DNA of 64,000 nucleotides, from positions 459,001 to 523,000 of the forward strand of contig JAREIK010002450.1 in NCBI GenBank assembly GCA_029783825.1. The letters are read 5' to 3'. A program made the position numbers and the translations under genes. Position 1 is the stretch's first letter. Each line of letters starts with the position of its first letter. Below the pieces are notes generated by a model. The model was not told the DNA's origin and ran no database searches. It saw nothing but the letters and a program-made list of their open reading frames with translations. Shown one piece after another: positions 1 through 12,108 of this stretch. The DNA is from Sapria himalayana (Eukaryota > Streptophyta > Magnoliopsida > Malpighiales > Rafflesiaceae).

Positions 1-208
1 ATGCCAGGCTGGGTGTGAACGGTGGCCCTGACCGTGCCTATGGGCCGTGCCATGGGTCACCGAACCATGCCGAGTCAGGCATGGCACAAGGCCCGGTTGG
101 CCTCGGAAAGGCATGACACTGGTCGTGACTTACTCGAGCAAGGCACGACCCTAGGCACGGGATATTCCCGTGCCGGGCTGGCCCGGCCCGGCCTGGTTGA
201 TACCTCTA
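1..208. mobile_element. right end of a hAT transposon (rest lies left of window)
   Basis: The stretch is GC-rich, full of CCCGG/GGCACG-type subterminal motifs, and ends in GGTTGATACCTCTA, a degenerate copy of the family end GTTTGACACCTCTA. The next 8 bases, GTATCATT (209-216), are probably its target duplication. The sequence after 208 aligns with the uninterrupted copy at about 14282 (GTATCAATATCATTAGTAGTAGGCC), so this element sits inside the hAT that follows. Only the right end is visible. Confidence 0.72.
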
Positions 209-678
209 GTATCATTTATCAATAATAGTAGGCCATAGGTAGTAAAGTAGGTTCAGACACTCAACACAATCATCAATGTCTCAATCTCATTTTTATTTCA
301 GTCGTCAATCATCATCAATATCTCACTGATCATCATCAGAAACCAACTCTTCCATTTTTGCTGTAGTCCCAGCCATAGTTATTTAAGGCGCAAGGCGCAC
401 TTGAGGCACGTGCTTTTTTATTTGAGGCGCACCCAGCCTAATACACATAAAAATTATACATTTTACTAAATATAGTCTTTAATTTTCATCTAATAATAAA
501 CTAAAGAACATTAAAAATAAAAATCAAATATTAATAGTGCTCTTATTATCCAAATATTCAAAGTTTCAAAACAAAATAACAAATATTCAAAGTTTTAAAA
601 TAAAATAAATACTCATGTATCTATATCTAAATCTAAATCAAGAAAGTTTTCATCAATATTATCCCCATCATCAATCTT

Positions 679-948
679 TCACTTTCCCTCTTCTTCATCT
701 TCCTCTCCCGATGAATAGATCATCTCTTTATCTTCATTAATCAAAGCAAGAGTATGAGTATGTTTAGAGTTAGATGGTCTTGACTTTAATTTTGGTGTTG
801 GTATTTGTGTTTTGCTTGGTTTAGCTCTTGTATAAACCCTAAGCTCCTCAGCTCCACTAGCTCTTGCAATATCACCCCATGTTAAATTATCATCTTTAAA
901 TACCAAATCATCTTTTACAACACCTTCATCTTTCATTTTTCCCATCAA
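679..948 (-). pseudogene. C-terminal tail of a second hAT transposase type
   Basis: The 89-codon minus-strand frame contains DDLVFKDDNLTWGDIARASG, then AEELRVYTRAKPSK and an acidic end (SSGEEDEEEG). An acidic LTWxDVxxAxGxxEP-type tail is typical of the plant hAT transposases that carry a DUF659 domain, as I recall the family. The same motif recurs at 54190-54290 and 54900-55000 on the + strand. No catalytic part is present here, so it is a captured or leftover fragment. Confidence 0.55.
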
Positions 949-1077
949 TCAAAAAATATCCAGCTGAATGCAAAGGTCAATGAAGTTGAACCTCCCACCT
1001 CCTATCAATGATTTCCATGATTTTCCTATACTTCTCTTCATTCTCATTAAAGTTTTTGATGATAATTTTCTTCTCCT

Positions 1078-1960
1078 TTTTCATGGATACGGACATGGGG
1101 ATATGACACGGTAGAATACTGGGACACGGAAAATTTAAAAAAACTAAGATACGGATACAGCTAGGATACGGCATAAAAAAACAAATACAAATATTATCTA
1201 TTAACAAAAATTTAGATAAATAAAAAAATACTCAACCATTATTTTTACAAATATTACAACTCAGTTTATTGTATAATTCTGCATGAATAAAAATTATGCA
1301 TTTTAAATAATCTATATTATTTCAAAATTAATTTAATTTAATTTTTTTTCTCCATCAATACTATAATACAATTTTCATTATATTTTCATTATTTACATAT
1401 TACATTAATTTATTTAAAATAAATTATATAACAAAAACTATTATACTTACATATTATATATTACTAAATATTACATACTACAAAAAGTATTTGTATTTAT
1501 ATATTTCATATTTTAATATTGTATATTTATTATTATTCTTAAAATCATGTATTTAAAATTAAAATAAATTATTTGTTTATAATATTTTGCATATATATTA
1601 AACAAATAATAATAATTAAAATATAAAAAATATATATTTAAACCATCTAACCCTTCCCCCTCCCGTTACTTTATTTAAAATAATTAAAATTATACTTTGA
1701 ACCCCCCCTCCCGTTACAGCTTCCAACACACCCCCCCTCCCGTTACAGCTTTCAACACACTCCCCTCCCGTTACAGCTTCCAACACCTCCCCCCTCCCGT
1801 TACAGCTTCCAACACCCCCCATTACAAATTATAAAATTAGGTTACCTTAGGTACTATCGGCGTCTCGACGGTGTGCTCCTCGTCCTCAGCTTTCAACTTC
1901 TCTCCCCTCCCCGTTAGCCGCGTCAGAATCGTAAAAATGTGTCGGTTTGGTAACCGACAC
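1078..1960. mobile_element. truncated copy of the G-box MITE family
   Basis: The opening GGATACGGACATGGGGATA, then AAAACTAAGATACGGATACA, matches the 5' part of the element at 44626. Both then carry a C-rich minisatellite followed by GAATTAGGTTACCTTAGGTA-like sequence and a TCGGCG...GGTGTGCTCCTC block. The terminal CTATGTTGCACGG and the central palindrome are missing, so this is a broken copy nested in the insertion at 373-2077. Confidence 0.6.
1701..1816. repeat. C-rich minisatellite, about four 28-bp units
   Basis: Four imperfect tandem units of the form CCCCCTCCCGTTACAGCTTC plus CAACAC. A variant with CCCGATACAGATTCC units occupies the equivalent place in the element at 44626. Confidence 0.85.
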
Positions 1961-4421
1961 GTAGGTTTCGTAACTGCGCCTCACCCGCCTGCGCCTCGCT
2001 TGAATCGAGACGTTTTTTCAGGGAGTGGTGGTGCCTGAGCTTTAGGCGCGCCTTAGGCATGCTTTTCATAACTATGGTCCCAACACGATCCTAGATAACC
2101 AAGTTCGAATCCTCCCAATCTTTCATGCATGCTAATATCTCAATAATATTTTGTCGTAATCTTGATCTCTTATTTTGAAATCATATTTACTATAACAGAA
2201 AAAACAGACTTTGATGCTATGCTCGACATTGGAGGAGTCTGCCATATTAGATATCATGAGATATGTGGACTTATATTATTTTTATCACTGTAAAATATCA
2301 AGATTCTAATTATCGGAATGCGATATGACTGAACATTAATTTGTATTTAAGTACTGAGACAACTCGTTCTTATTCAATAGTCCTTGTCATTTCTCTCTCA
2401 CTATCTGAATAGAAAATTTATCGTCTTCGAATATGATATCCATGTGCTTACTTGGAGCCTCACTACTACTACCACTATATTTAGTATCATAGTATGTAAA
2501 GAGTTCAGTCAATTTCTCACGAATGAACGTTTTAGGTTGGTCTTCCTGATTCATGTATAAGGATATGTATGTCAAAATATTTTTTCATCCCTTTCATCTT
2601 AACCCTAAGGTCCATGCGAGTAGTCAGATAATAAAGAGATGAAATAGTAGACTAGTATTTTAAGTACTTTGTTTTTATCTCTACAATCATATTATTAAGT
2701 GTCGGGCTCTCTCTAAATTTTTTAAATATACTATTAATGTTGCATATGTATCTAAGTGTAATGCATGTCGTGTGAGTATAAACTGACGAATATGAGTTTA
2801 ATTTGTCTTAAAAAATTTTCAGGAATTTCATAAATATATTTTCTGTAGCTTAGTTAGTATCTTTAATAATAAGTTTGTCACTTTTACTATTGACATAATC
2901 AGATATTATGTGTTCGTATCTAATAAATGACTTCACTATAAAGTATGTATAATTTCAATGATGTCTCACATCTGATTATAATTTTTTTTTCTTTAGACTG
3001 GCCGACAAACAAAGAGTACCAAACTTTTGTTGTATGTAAGGCGTATGAAAAATTTTTAGTGAGTTACATATATTTTCTAAAGCAGGGGAAATAACTTTCA
3101 TCCCTGCTTGTATTACAACGCTAATGATGTGACATGCATCTAACGTGAAATTTTTTTTAATGATCAATCTCTAATGGTCTTAACAAATATATTAATGACT
3201 ATTTCATTATTAGATGTATTACTCAATGTGATACTATATATTTTATTTTGAATTTTATATTCTCTTAAGATTTTTATCATGTATTCATAAATGACTGGAT
3301 CATCATGAGGATGTAGAATCTTTGAGAATTCTTATATTTTTTTATTTAGTATCCATTTAGAATCTACATAGCGGGAATTGAGACATACATAAGATATATC
3401 ATTGTGACTAGTCCAGATTTCGGACGACACGGACATAAAAATCTATTATAATCTCTAAATTCATTAATTATAATTTTTTTTAATTTATAGTATTTTAGTA
3501 TGTCATTTCTAGATGTGAACCTATGAATCCTATGATATGCAAGCTGAAATAATTCTGCATAATACTGACAATTCTTGGATCCTCCAAAAATTTAATCAGA
3601 AGACCCATTGTGGTGATTAGTTTGGTACTTTGACCATACTTTTTCTCCCTAACTCATTGTGATATATGAAGGGGGTCAACATTGAGGTTGAATTGGATTC
3701 AACCTCAAAGAACTCATCATTGAGTTGTATTTGTTTAGAATCTAATATACCATGTTTTTTGATGTATAGTTTGATATGTCTTTTAAGGTGTCCCGTTTCA
3801 CACGAACTCTTATAGTTTAAAATTGTATTACAATATTTATATTATGCCGATTTTTTTTTGGAATCCTAATATTTTATATTGTATTATATTTAAGTGTGTC
3901 AAAATTATTAATGTTTTTTTAATTTTTTGTTTTTTATATATTTGGGTTGTGACGATCAGAAAAATCAAAGTTTCAGCGGCATCGAATTTTTTCTTATGAT
4001 TTTCGTTATCTATATTATAATTAATTTCGTTATCATAATTAAAATTATTATTTATTTTTTTTTATTTTTTATTTTTTATTTTTTATTTTTTTATTATATT
4101 GTATTTAATATTTTAAAATTAATATATTAATTAACATTAATTAAACTAAAATTTAATTTTTAAAGTTTAAATTTTAAACTAACATTAACTAAAATTTAAA
4201 AAATAAAACTTTATAATTAATAAAAAAAATACTCATAAATCATATTGCGTAAAATAACTTTGCCTTTTTGATTGTTTGTACTGCACGCATACCATAATTT
4301 ACACTTGAATCCCGAAAGTCAAAAGTTGACAGCGAGAAAAAAAATGATAGTCGAGAGGAGACGGAGAGAGAAAATATGAGAGAGAGAACAATATTAAAAA
4401 CATAAAAATAATGAATGAGGT

Positions 4422-4436
4422 GGGGGGGGGGGGGGG
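4422..4436. repeat. 15-base G homopolymer in hAT leader
   Basis: Fifteen G in a row inside the minus-strand hAT. It corresponds to the 15-C run at 46459-46473 in the related hAT. Confidence 0.95.
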
Positions 4437-5261
4437 TTATAGATTTGAAAAGAATTAAAAAAAACAAATTTTTTGTTTTTTTTTAAATTGAGGCATAAAC
4501 TGTAGGGTTGTTGGATTTTGCCTCCTAGCCTTTAGGGGTGAAATCCAATGGTTGACATTTGAAATTCTTTTTTAGATCATTTGGGTCGTTTCGACTGTCG
4601 AACCGACCCAAATGGTCACAGGTTCCAAAAGTTTTGGCTTCTGGAACCCTTAGATTGGCACTGTGGAAAAGGGACGGATAATCAGGTTGGGTTTGGGACC
4701 GACGAAAAGTTAGAGCTATTGGGACTTGTGACTGTTTGTGTGGAGTCGGGTGTCGGTGCATCTGGCGTCGGGGTAGGCCATGGTTCGGGTCGTGTTCAAT
4801 TCGCATGCCATCGGGCCATGGTACCTGGCCGTGCCTCGCCCAGCAGACCTAGGTATGATCGAGTCGGGCTGTCCCTCGGGCCTTGCCTGAGCTGCCTGAC
4901 CCGTTTGACATGTCTAAGTTGAATATAAGCTTACATTCTGAGAATGCCTACTTACTGTAGTCTCTAAGTACACATGTTATTTGAAAAAAAATGCTAAGGC
5001 TCAAAGATTTTTTATATATCTTAATGTGTGAAGAGCTGCATATAGGTAACTGGTTGTCATATAAAATTAATGAAATTAGTAACTTTATTGGTTGTATGAG
5101 TTATATCTGATTTAATAATAATTAGATGTATAGTTTTTCTTGTGATTCTTCTATGTGTAGTAGAGATAATTGAATGAATCGTATTAGTTAATAATTTAGT
5201 ATATGACTTATTTAAAGTATCAACTAAAATACAACTTAGAAGATCAATTTCGGTGAGACTA

Positions 5262-5344
5262 TCAATTGTACTTTAAATGTAATAATACAATACATTTTTT
5301 ATAATCAATCACTTCTATCTCATAAAAATATCTTAGTCTCTTCA

Positions 5345-5376
<32 letters not shown>

Positions 5377-5486
5377 TCAAACTCATTTAATTGAATAATT
5401 TTAAACTCATAATCTTCTATGTATATAATCAGTAGGATAAACATTTCATGTGAATTAGAAAAATAAAAAAGTAGTATATAACACAC
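5262..5486 (-). pseudogene. copia reverse transcriptase fragment (YVDD decayed to YIED)
   Basis: The minus-strand frame contains MFILLIIYIEDYEFKIIQLN, then LKRLRYFYEIEVIDYKKCIV. These align with the copia RT core ILLIYVDD and the LRYFLGIEV motif. The catalytic aspartate pair reads E-D instead of D-D, and an (AT)n run interrupts the frame. It is a dead copy. Confidence 0.7.
5353..5376. repeat. (AT)n microsatellite
   Basis: About 12 AT units, lying inside the copia RT relic. Confidence 0.9.
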
Positions 5487-6734
5487 ATGAGTAAATTAGA
5501 AGAGTTTATTATCAGTGAATTTTGCAAAGCAGATCCTCAATGAATGCTTCATGATATACAATGATTTGTGCAATATGAAAATTCAATCTGATAGTACTAA
5601 TCAATCTGGGTGATTGCTCCTTACACGCCTTCTTTTCAAGGTCACCGTAAAGAAATTGTTAGTAGTATAAAAATTCATATCGAGATTATCTTGGCAAATA
5701 GAAAAAATATCTTAATTATTCATACCAATTACCAAATATCAGAGTAAACTTCCTTGTAATAAATCATGTTTTAAGATAATATATTTTTTTATTTAGATTG
5801 GTCATAATAGTAAATATATACTTACAACTAATAATATATCTTTCTTAAGGTTGAAGTATAAGTTCTTAAGTCTTATTAAATGACACATATCTATCTCTTT
5901 CAACATAGGCTGATATTATCCTAAATAAAATAATATATTATAAGAAAACTTGAATATTTTAGTTTTGTCATGAAAGATAATAAAAGTAATAAAATAAAAG
6001 ATAATACTAAGTGCAATAATATTTGTGAAATAGGATATAGGATATAACTCATATTTATTTTTAAATGCAATCAAAAGATCAAGATCATAAAAGTCAGGTG
6101 CAGATTATCTGACTTCTTGGGAGACCTTTTTCATACTAAATATGCTGTATTTGTATCAATTTTTAGTGTATACTCAAGTTATTTGAGTTTTTTTGTTCTC
6201 AACTCATAATGAGCTAGTACATGAATAGAGACGAAAGCTATTAGATTATTTGGACTCAATAAAGTCTCTTTTTCAGGAAAACCTCACTCTCAACATATTC
6301 ATTTTGCTCGCTCTCCTAATTGAAGATTTAATTGGGTCTCCAAATGAGTAAAAATAAAGTAAGAGATCTAAATGTATTTGTTGAATCTTTACTATTTTTT
6401 TGACTCATTAATGAATGAGTCATGTTAATAAAATGTAACATCAACACTCATTAATACTCAATCAATCTTAAATGATTAATACTTATACTCTTTTGGATGT
6501 TGTGCCAACCAGAAAGATATACTTTGTTATCTTAGGTATTGTTTTGTCACATCATGATGAAATATACTAAACAAAATAAGTATTCACAAAAATTTTAAAA
6601 TATAAGTTGAAAAATCTTTCTTCAAGGTGCAATGAGGTAATTAATAATTAAAATCGTATATTTTGAAAAATTCTTCCTAGTTCTTTTACCAAAGAGAAGT
6701 ATCCAAGTCATTTTAATTAAATATTTAGTTTTTT

Positions 6735-7000
6735 ATTATAATCCTATTTTGTGAGGGTGTGTTGATACATAAATTTAGTATAATCACGTAGTAGTATAAT
6801 AAGTATTGAGACTTTTAGATATATACTCTAATATATTTATAACTATTCATGATTTTTATTTTTTTATTAACAAGTTTTATTTATTTATAAAATGACTGAA
6901 TGATAAAAAACTCTAACTTGCATTGAAAAAAGGTTAGCCAAGTAAAATATATATAATTATCGATATAAGTAATAAAATATCTAAATCTATAGTGAATTTT
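6735..7000 (-). pseudogene. copia integrase fragment
   Basis: The minus strand reads CINTPSQNR near 6750, corresponding to the copia integrase block H-Q-x-x-C-V-x-T-P-Q-Q-N-G-V-A-E-R that contains the catalytic glutamate. The rest is shifted and AT-decayed. Confidence 0.5.
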
Positions 7001-7860
7001 ATTATTGCTAGGTCCTCATATATTTGAGTATATTAGACTGGAAGAGAGAACACATATTTAACAATATGATCTAATATTCTCAACCTAGCAGTATTGAGTG
7101 ATTAAATTGAAAATGAACAAGTAAAAAATAAATAATACTTAAATATTTAATAAGATATCATATCCTAGAAAAATAACATATAATTCATCATGTTCAATCA
7201 TAAATTAAATTATTTTTGATGTCTTTTGATCTTACAAAAGATTATTGGTGAATTAAAAATAAAGTTATAATTGAATTTCCTTGAAAGATAACTCATAAAA
7301 AGAAGACTAAAATAATTAGGAATAAAGAGAATACATGAAAGAAATTAATATTCAAGTTAAATATTATCATAATCAATTACATTTAATGACTTATATTTAG
7401 CTATAGTAATAATTAGGGAAAAATATAGTAAACAAGGAACAATCATCTGTCATATGATTGTTGGCTCATGAGTTGATAATTCTCATAAGTTTGAAGTATA
7501 AATAATAGAATTTCATCCTTGAAGAGCGAGAAATTTTTTTTATTATAGAATTTTATATATTCTTTTTCATTAAGGGTCATATAGATAGAACTCTACGAGG
7601 ACTCTAGACAACTCTGATAGTTGGACATTCACCTCAACAACCTATACCGCTCTTGGTATATTCTCTAGAACTAATTTTCAACTTCTTTCTGATGTGATCA
7701 CTTCTACAAAGTGTGTGCTATATTGAGACTCTTCTATGTCTCAATGATGATTAATACCTTTTTTGTCACTTGTTGCTGTTGATTGTGAAACTCATGATCA
7801 CTAAGAGTTTGGTTGTGGAATGTTGAAATGGGTAAAGTGATGGGAGCATCTTTGATAGGA

Positions 7861-8515
7861 ACATTTCTACTAACAATGTAATTTATTATATGAAATGAAT
7901 AAAGTGAATAATAACATGTTCTGACTCTCTATTGCTCATAATCTCAGTCCCATAAGTTGTGACGTGATATCATATTTTTGTTTCATCTGAGATGAGTATA
8001 TTGATGTTGCTTAACACATAATATCTTATATATTATGTATATAAAAACAACCCATGAGGCAACATTGATCAATAGAAAGGTAAATATGAAAATGGTTACA
8101 AGAGAATAGAGATGCCCTTTATATAATGGATGAATCAGATTGAGATATCTCACATATTGGGTGTTTTTGATTGGAACATTCTAGAAATGAGTAAAATGAA
8201 TAGTAACATGTTCTGATGCTTTATTGTTCATAATCTCAATCTCATAAGTAATGATGTGATATCATATTTTTGAATCATCTGAGATGAGTACATTGATGTT
8301 GCTTACCACATAATATCTTATATATTGTGTGAATAAAAACAAGCTATGAGGTAACATTGCTCAATAGAAAGTTAAACATGATATAAGTGTACAAGAGAAT
8401 AGAGCTTCCCTATATATAATGGGTGAATCAGATTGAGATATCTCACATATTAGGTATTTTTGTCTGCAATACAACAAAAGAAAAAATAACAATAAGTTGT
8501 AAATCACAACATTCT
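7861..8515 (-). repeat. copia LTR with internal 292-bp tandem duplication
   Basis: On the minus strand the LTR starts TGTTGTGATTTACAACTTAT (8514 leftward), just after a purine-rich tract (AAAAAGGAGAGAA), and it carries a TATA-like CCATTATATATAGGG. Two copies of about 292 bp follow each other (7851-8165 and 8166-8465), both containing GAGATGAGTAYATTGATGTT and the CTCACATATTRGGTRTTTTTG motif. A degenerate primer-binding-site complement (TCTTTGATAGGAACA) lies at the left edge. Confidence 0.6.
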
Positions 8516-8559
8516 CTCCTTTTTAAGTCGATACATATATAACTAGAATATTAAACTTG

Positions 8560-9100
8560 GAGAAATGAAAATCAAGTAGAGGCCTTGTCAAGATGTTCGT
8601 GATAATATCAATTGGTTGATCTATTATAAGAATTAGGACTATAATAATTTTCACTTCCTAATTCTTTAAAAAAAAGTAATTTATCTTTATATGTTTCTTT
8701 CGTTCATAGAATATTGGATTGAAAGTTATATAACTTATTATTTGACTATTATATTAAAGAGTATTATGAGAAAAAAAAGTACTTAATTTTCTCAAGTGCA
8801 TAATTCAAAAAATCTTGTAGGTAAGTGTCCTTATTGCTATGAATTATATTTATATATTAAATCTTAAAATAATTATTTATTTTTTATTTTTTTGAATATA
8901 AAATTTTTTTCAAGGAAGCTACAAAGTTTTATAGTAGAAATTCTCTTGATGTAAGTTAATACCCAACTTGAATTTGGATACCTGTTTAACTGTAAGTGTT
9001 TATGATCGCCAAACCAAATTCTAACTTTAAGTGATTTCTTCACATACTTCAATATAATAAGTATTCTATTCAAGTGAACATGACAATATATATAATAGAT
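8560..9100 (-). pseudogene. copia RNase H/RT C-terminal relic
   Basis: The minus strand reads DIITNILTRPL near 8580-8620, the copia end motif (ADIxTKxLP), immediately upstream of the LTR as expected. The remainder up to about 9100 is shifted. Confidence 0.5.
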
Positions 9101-9189
9101 AATTCAGAAAATTATTAATTATACTGAATGTATAAGTTATTCTAAATTGATGATAATGAAATAGTTAATTCCATATACGATGCTCTTCT

Positions 9190-10840
9190 AAGTAGTTAGA
9201 GGTATCAGTCAGGGCCATGCAAGGCCGACATGGTCAATGCCACTGGCTAGTCAGAGTCAGCCAGTGACTAGTGCCCACTGCCAGCTTGCCAATAATGCCT
9301 CGCTTGAGAAGATGTGCTTCTCCTTAACAAAGGAGCTATTTTTATGTAGGAAATGCATGCCCCACGACAAGGTGCACATTCACAATGCACAAGATGCCTT
9401 TTATGTAGTTAAGGCCAAAATGATGCATGGGCATGCTTGCCTCTACTACATCAAGTCGCATGCCTCTCTCCTTTACAACAAAGCACCTCTCTCCCTCTCA
9501 CTTTTTACATGCGTTTTTCTCCCTCTGTTACAGTAAGGTGCTTGCCTCTTTCCAATTTTCATGTTTTTTTGGGCTCTTGATGTTTTTTTTTTCTATTTGT
9601 TTTAAGATAGTTAATAGGAGTTGAGTTCAAAACTTTAAGTTGATTTTTGCTCAATTGGAAGAAAAGATTTTGAGTGGAAATATATTTGTTTAATCAATGA
9701 GAAAGATTTGAATACTCTCATATGTATTTTTTTTGTGAAAAGTAACAAATGGAGGGATATATAGACACAAGCAATGTTTTGATGATTTAAAAATTATTAC
9801 AAAGTACAGAAAATGCCCAAAACATATTAGAGAGAAAAAAAAGTGTATGAGTGCAAAAAAAATTTTTAAAAGAGGAAATGAATATGAATAGCTAGAATAT
9901 GAATGAAAATATTTTTGGCTACTAAAATAAAATTTAACGGGGAGATTAGTAGTAGAATGAACGTGACCAATGTTTTTTGTGGAGATAGTAATATAGGAGG
10001 AAGTAGTTGTGGGTTACAATCTTCAAAGAGACTAAGACAGAGGGTTACATGAGTTATTTTTTCATTCCTAATGTGAAGATGGTTTTTCAAAATGAAATGA
10101 TTGGAAAGATGAACTAAACTAATATTAATAATGCCTATAAAATGGAAGCAAGAGATAAAGCCTGTATGCTTATCCCAAGGTAAATGTATGATATACTATT
10201 CTATTTAATGTGATTACTTGAGTTTTCAATGAATAATTGCGGCCATAGGAAATATGATGCGAGTATGAAGGGACAAATTTGTAATGAAGAGTTACTAATT
10301 TTTAAAAAGAATTGATTCTTACTAAGAATTTGATAAAAACATACTTGATTTAATAGAAAATAATAGTTGTTCAATTATGTGGGATGAATGGTTCAATAAC
10401 AAATTTAAATAGAATCATAAATCTATTAATGTTTCTTTCATAATAAGATGAGAAAAAAAGTATTTGAATTATTTAACAATTAAGTTGAGCAAGTTGGTGA
10501 AAAAAATATTATTTAAGTGATCACAAATAATTACTCAAGTTATGTGGTGATACAAATAACTAATAAATACAATTTTTTGATTTTTTATTTTATATATAAA
10601 ATTTGAATTCTTTATGTTCATAAGTGATATCTTATATAAATTTATTATGTAATGGGGAGGTTGTTAGAATTAAAGTGGTCATATTTGTATTGGACATCTA
10701 GTGTCTCATATTTCCTTGTGAAGTTACTCATTTTAGCCTAGAAAATAACCATCCATGCTGGCTTGCCACCAATCATTTGACACATAAGTGCATTTTGTAT
10801 GAACTTAATCTTGAATGTGAGAAAATGACACTTAAAGCTT
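9190..10840. other. unassigned; moderately GC-rich patch at 9197-9540, then AT-rich
   Basis: TTAGAGGTATCAGTCAGGGC at 9197 resembles a hAT left end, but no partner or target duplication was found. 9237-9536 has a 99-codon open frame with no recognisable domain. 9541-10840 is AT-rich and shows no gene or repeat that I can identify. Confidence 0.35.
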
Positions 10841-12095
10841 TTACTTATGTATGTAATTATTTTTTTAATATTTTAAAAAGATATAAGTATTAATCACCTA
10901 AGACATAAAATAATTATCAATGCTAATATTAAATTATTTGAGAAAATATATTTATGACACTATTTTAGATTTTTGAGATTGATTAGTCATGGTAGATTTT
11001 ACTCAATCTGAGTTGGGTAGTGCTCTGGCATAACAAATATCGTTCCCATTTGTATATTTAATGATTGTTGAATTATATTATCAAGATGTTTCAATTCCTT
11101 ATAAATTTTTATTTCAGCTTACTTAATTTTATTGAGTTCAGATAATCGTGAGTTGAAGAGAAATGTTGCATCTTATTTGTACATGGAGGGAGGACATTCT
11201 ATTATTATTAGTGACCAATCTTTGTGAAACTAGATTATCCTATGTATGTTTTTAATGATAATGATTTTTTGATTATTTTTTAGTAGACATGTTTAGCTGG
11301 ACATATCAACATGTCCCATATATTTTGTTTCATTGTAGTTTTTTTTTTCTTTTATTAGTTTCTTTTCGTTTCTTTAAGTAAACTGATATGCATGTTTGCT
11401 TTTGAGGCACTGGCACTCTCACTTTTGGATGATACCAAATCTTATTGGAACATATACGTATTTTTCACTTTGGTAATGATGTTTTTGTAGGAAATGATGT
11501 TTTTGGTTTGAGGTGAATATCCCACATGCATTTATTAGCTGTTTTTGTATTCATAAAATGTATAATTATTATTCACCTAAAACGTTTAAGATAATTATTA
11601 GTGCTATTGTTATGCCTAAGACAATTTTTTTTCTTTATCTTAGGTAGTTGTGATTGTAATGTTATTATAGATTTTACTCATATTAAGTTGAGGTAGTGCC
11701 CATGTATGTATGTTACTTTGTAATTTCATTTGTTTATTGAACCATATTATCATGATATTTCAAAATTTGACTCTTCAATTTTTCTAGCAAATTACAAGAT
11801 GTCAAGCCCAATATTAATAAGAGTGAATGAGGTTTTAATAAAGAAATTCTTTTGCTTATTGATTCCTTTTAGCTTATTATTTTCATACGGTTAGATTTAT
11901 CAAATTCAAATATTTGTGATAATGAAAGTTAAAATCTTTTATTTTCGAGGTTACATGAGAGTAGTACATCCCGTTATTTTAGATTTTTTTTATTATATTA
12001 GTCTGTTATCATCCTTTGATAGTGTAAGAATATACATGTTTATTTTGAGGCATTCTAATATTTTGGATGATAAATCTTATATATCATAATTATCA
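10840..12095. repeat. old tandem duplication, about 0.65 kb per copy
   Basis: Two diverged copies share ordered blocks: TAGATTTTACTCAATCTGAG at 10992 versus TAGATTTTACTCATATTAAG at about 11668, then GTAGTGC, a TATTATCAAGAT/TATTATCATGAT block, and TTTTGAGGCA...GGATGATA at about 11400 and 12040. Spacing varies from 640 to 676 because of indels. I see no coding content. Confidence 0.55.
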
Positions 12096-12108
12096 TATTA
12101 AACCAAAC

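Larger units (their letters stand above)
373..2077. mobile_element. MITE-like insertion with CCATAGTTAT inverted ends
   Basis: The ends are inverted, CCATAGTTAT (373-382) and ATAACTATGG (2068-2077), and flanked by a short direct repeat GTCCCA (366-371 and 2077-2082, overlapping the end by one base). AGGCGC-type repeats lie just inside both ends. The related hAT at 14400-14430 runs straight through this point, so the insertion is real. Inside are a fragment of a second hAT transposase tail (679-948) and a piece of the G-box MITE family with a C-rich minisatellite. Superfamily not assigned. Confidence 0.65.
250..3960 (-). pseudogene. hAT transposase relic (BED finger, RNase H-like core, dimerisation tail)
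   Basis: Read on the minus strand from about 3960: a BED-finger tail with GHLKRHIKLYIKKHG (near 3730-3800), then at 2976-3167 ACHIISVVIQAGMKVISPAL followed by LENICNSLKIFHTPYIQQKF (family: CHVINLIVQ-type block), then at 2387-2575 the acidic linker LFTYYDTKYSGSSSEAP. The C-terminal part runs to about 250 and is split by the insertion at 373-2077. There are many stops and frameshifts, so it cannot make transposase. The family is the RICESLEEPER/Ac-like BED-hAT group. Confidence 0.72.
209..4916 (-). mobile_element. minus-strand hAT element, interrupted by two insertions
   Basis: Its 5' end (on the minus strand) is at 4916, where the + strand reads ACCCGTTTGACATGTCTA after a GC-rich subterminal block (4600-4916). 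Then come a hairpin (about 4511-4555), a 15-G tract and a CT-rich leader (4270-4400, minus strand), matching in order the leader of the hAT at 46222. The transposase relic lies at 250-3960. The far end is beyond 209, where another hAT has inserted. It is closely related to the element at 13707-15695, which lets the insertions be seen as gaps in the alignment. Confidence 0.75.
4917..9190 (-). mobile_element. decayed minus-strand Ty1-copia retrotransposons
   Basis: The region reads as at least one minus-strand copia element followed by part of another. Reverse transcriptase is at 5262-5486, integrase near 6735-6775, a long AT-rich gag/leader stretch with no readable domain from 7300 to 7850, an LTR at 7861-8515, then the RNase H end of a further element (8560-9100). 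All frames are broken. The order RT, integrase, LTR from left to right fits a minus-strand copia. Domain calls are by eye, and the stretches between them hold nothing else I recognise. Confidence 0.6.

Noticed and set aside
1701..1816. Regular repeats that might suggest a CRISPR-like array
   Set aside because: The units are directly tandem without spacers, in plant DNA and inside a transposon.
4581..4922. 113-codon plus-strand frame
   Set aside because: It lies in the GC-rich hAT terminal block, antisense to the element; no domain.
9237..9624. Two overlapping frames in a GC-richer patch
   Set aside because: No recognisable protein features; the patch is more likely transposon-derived.
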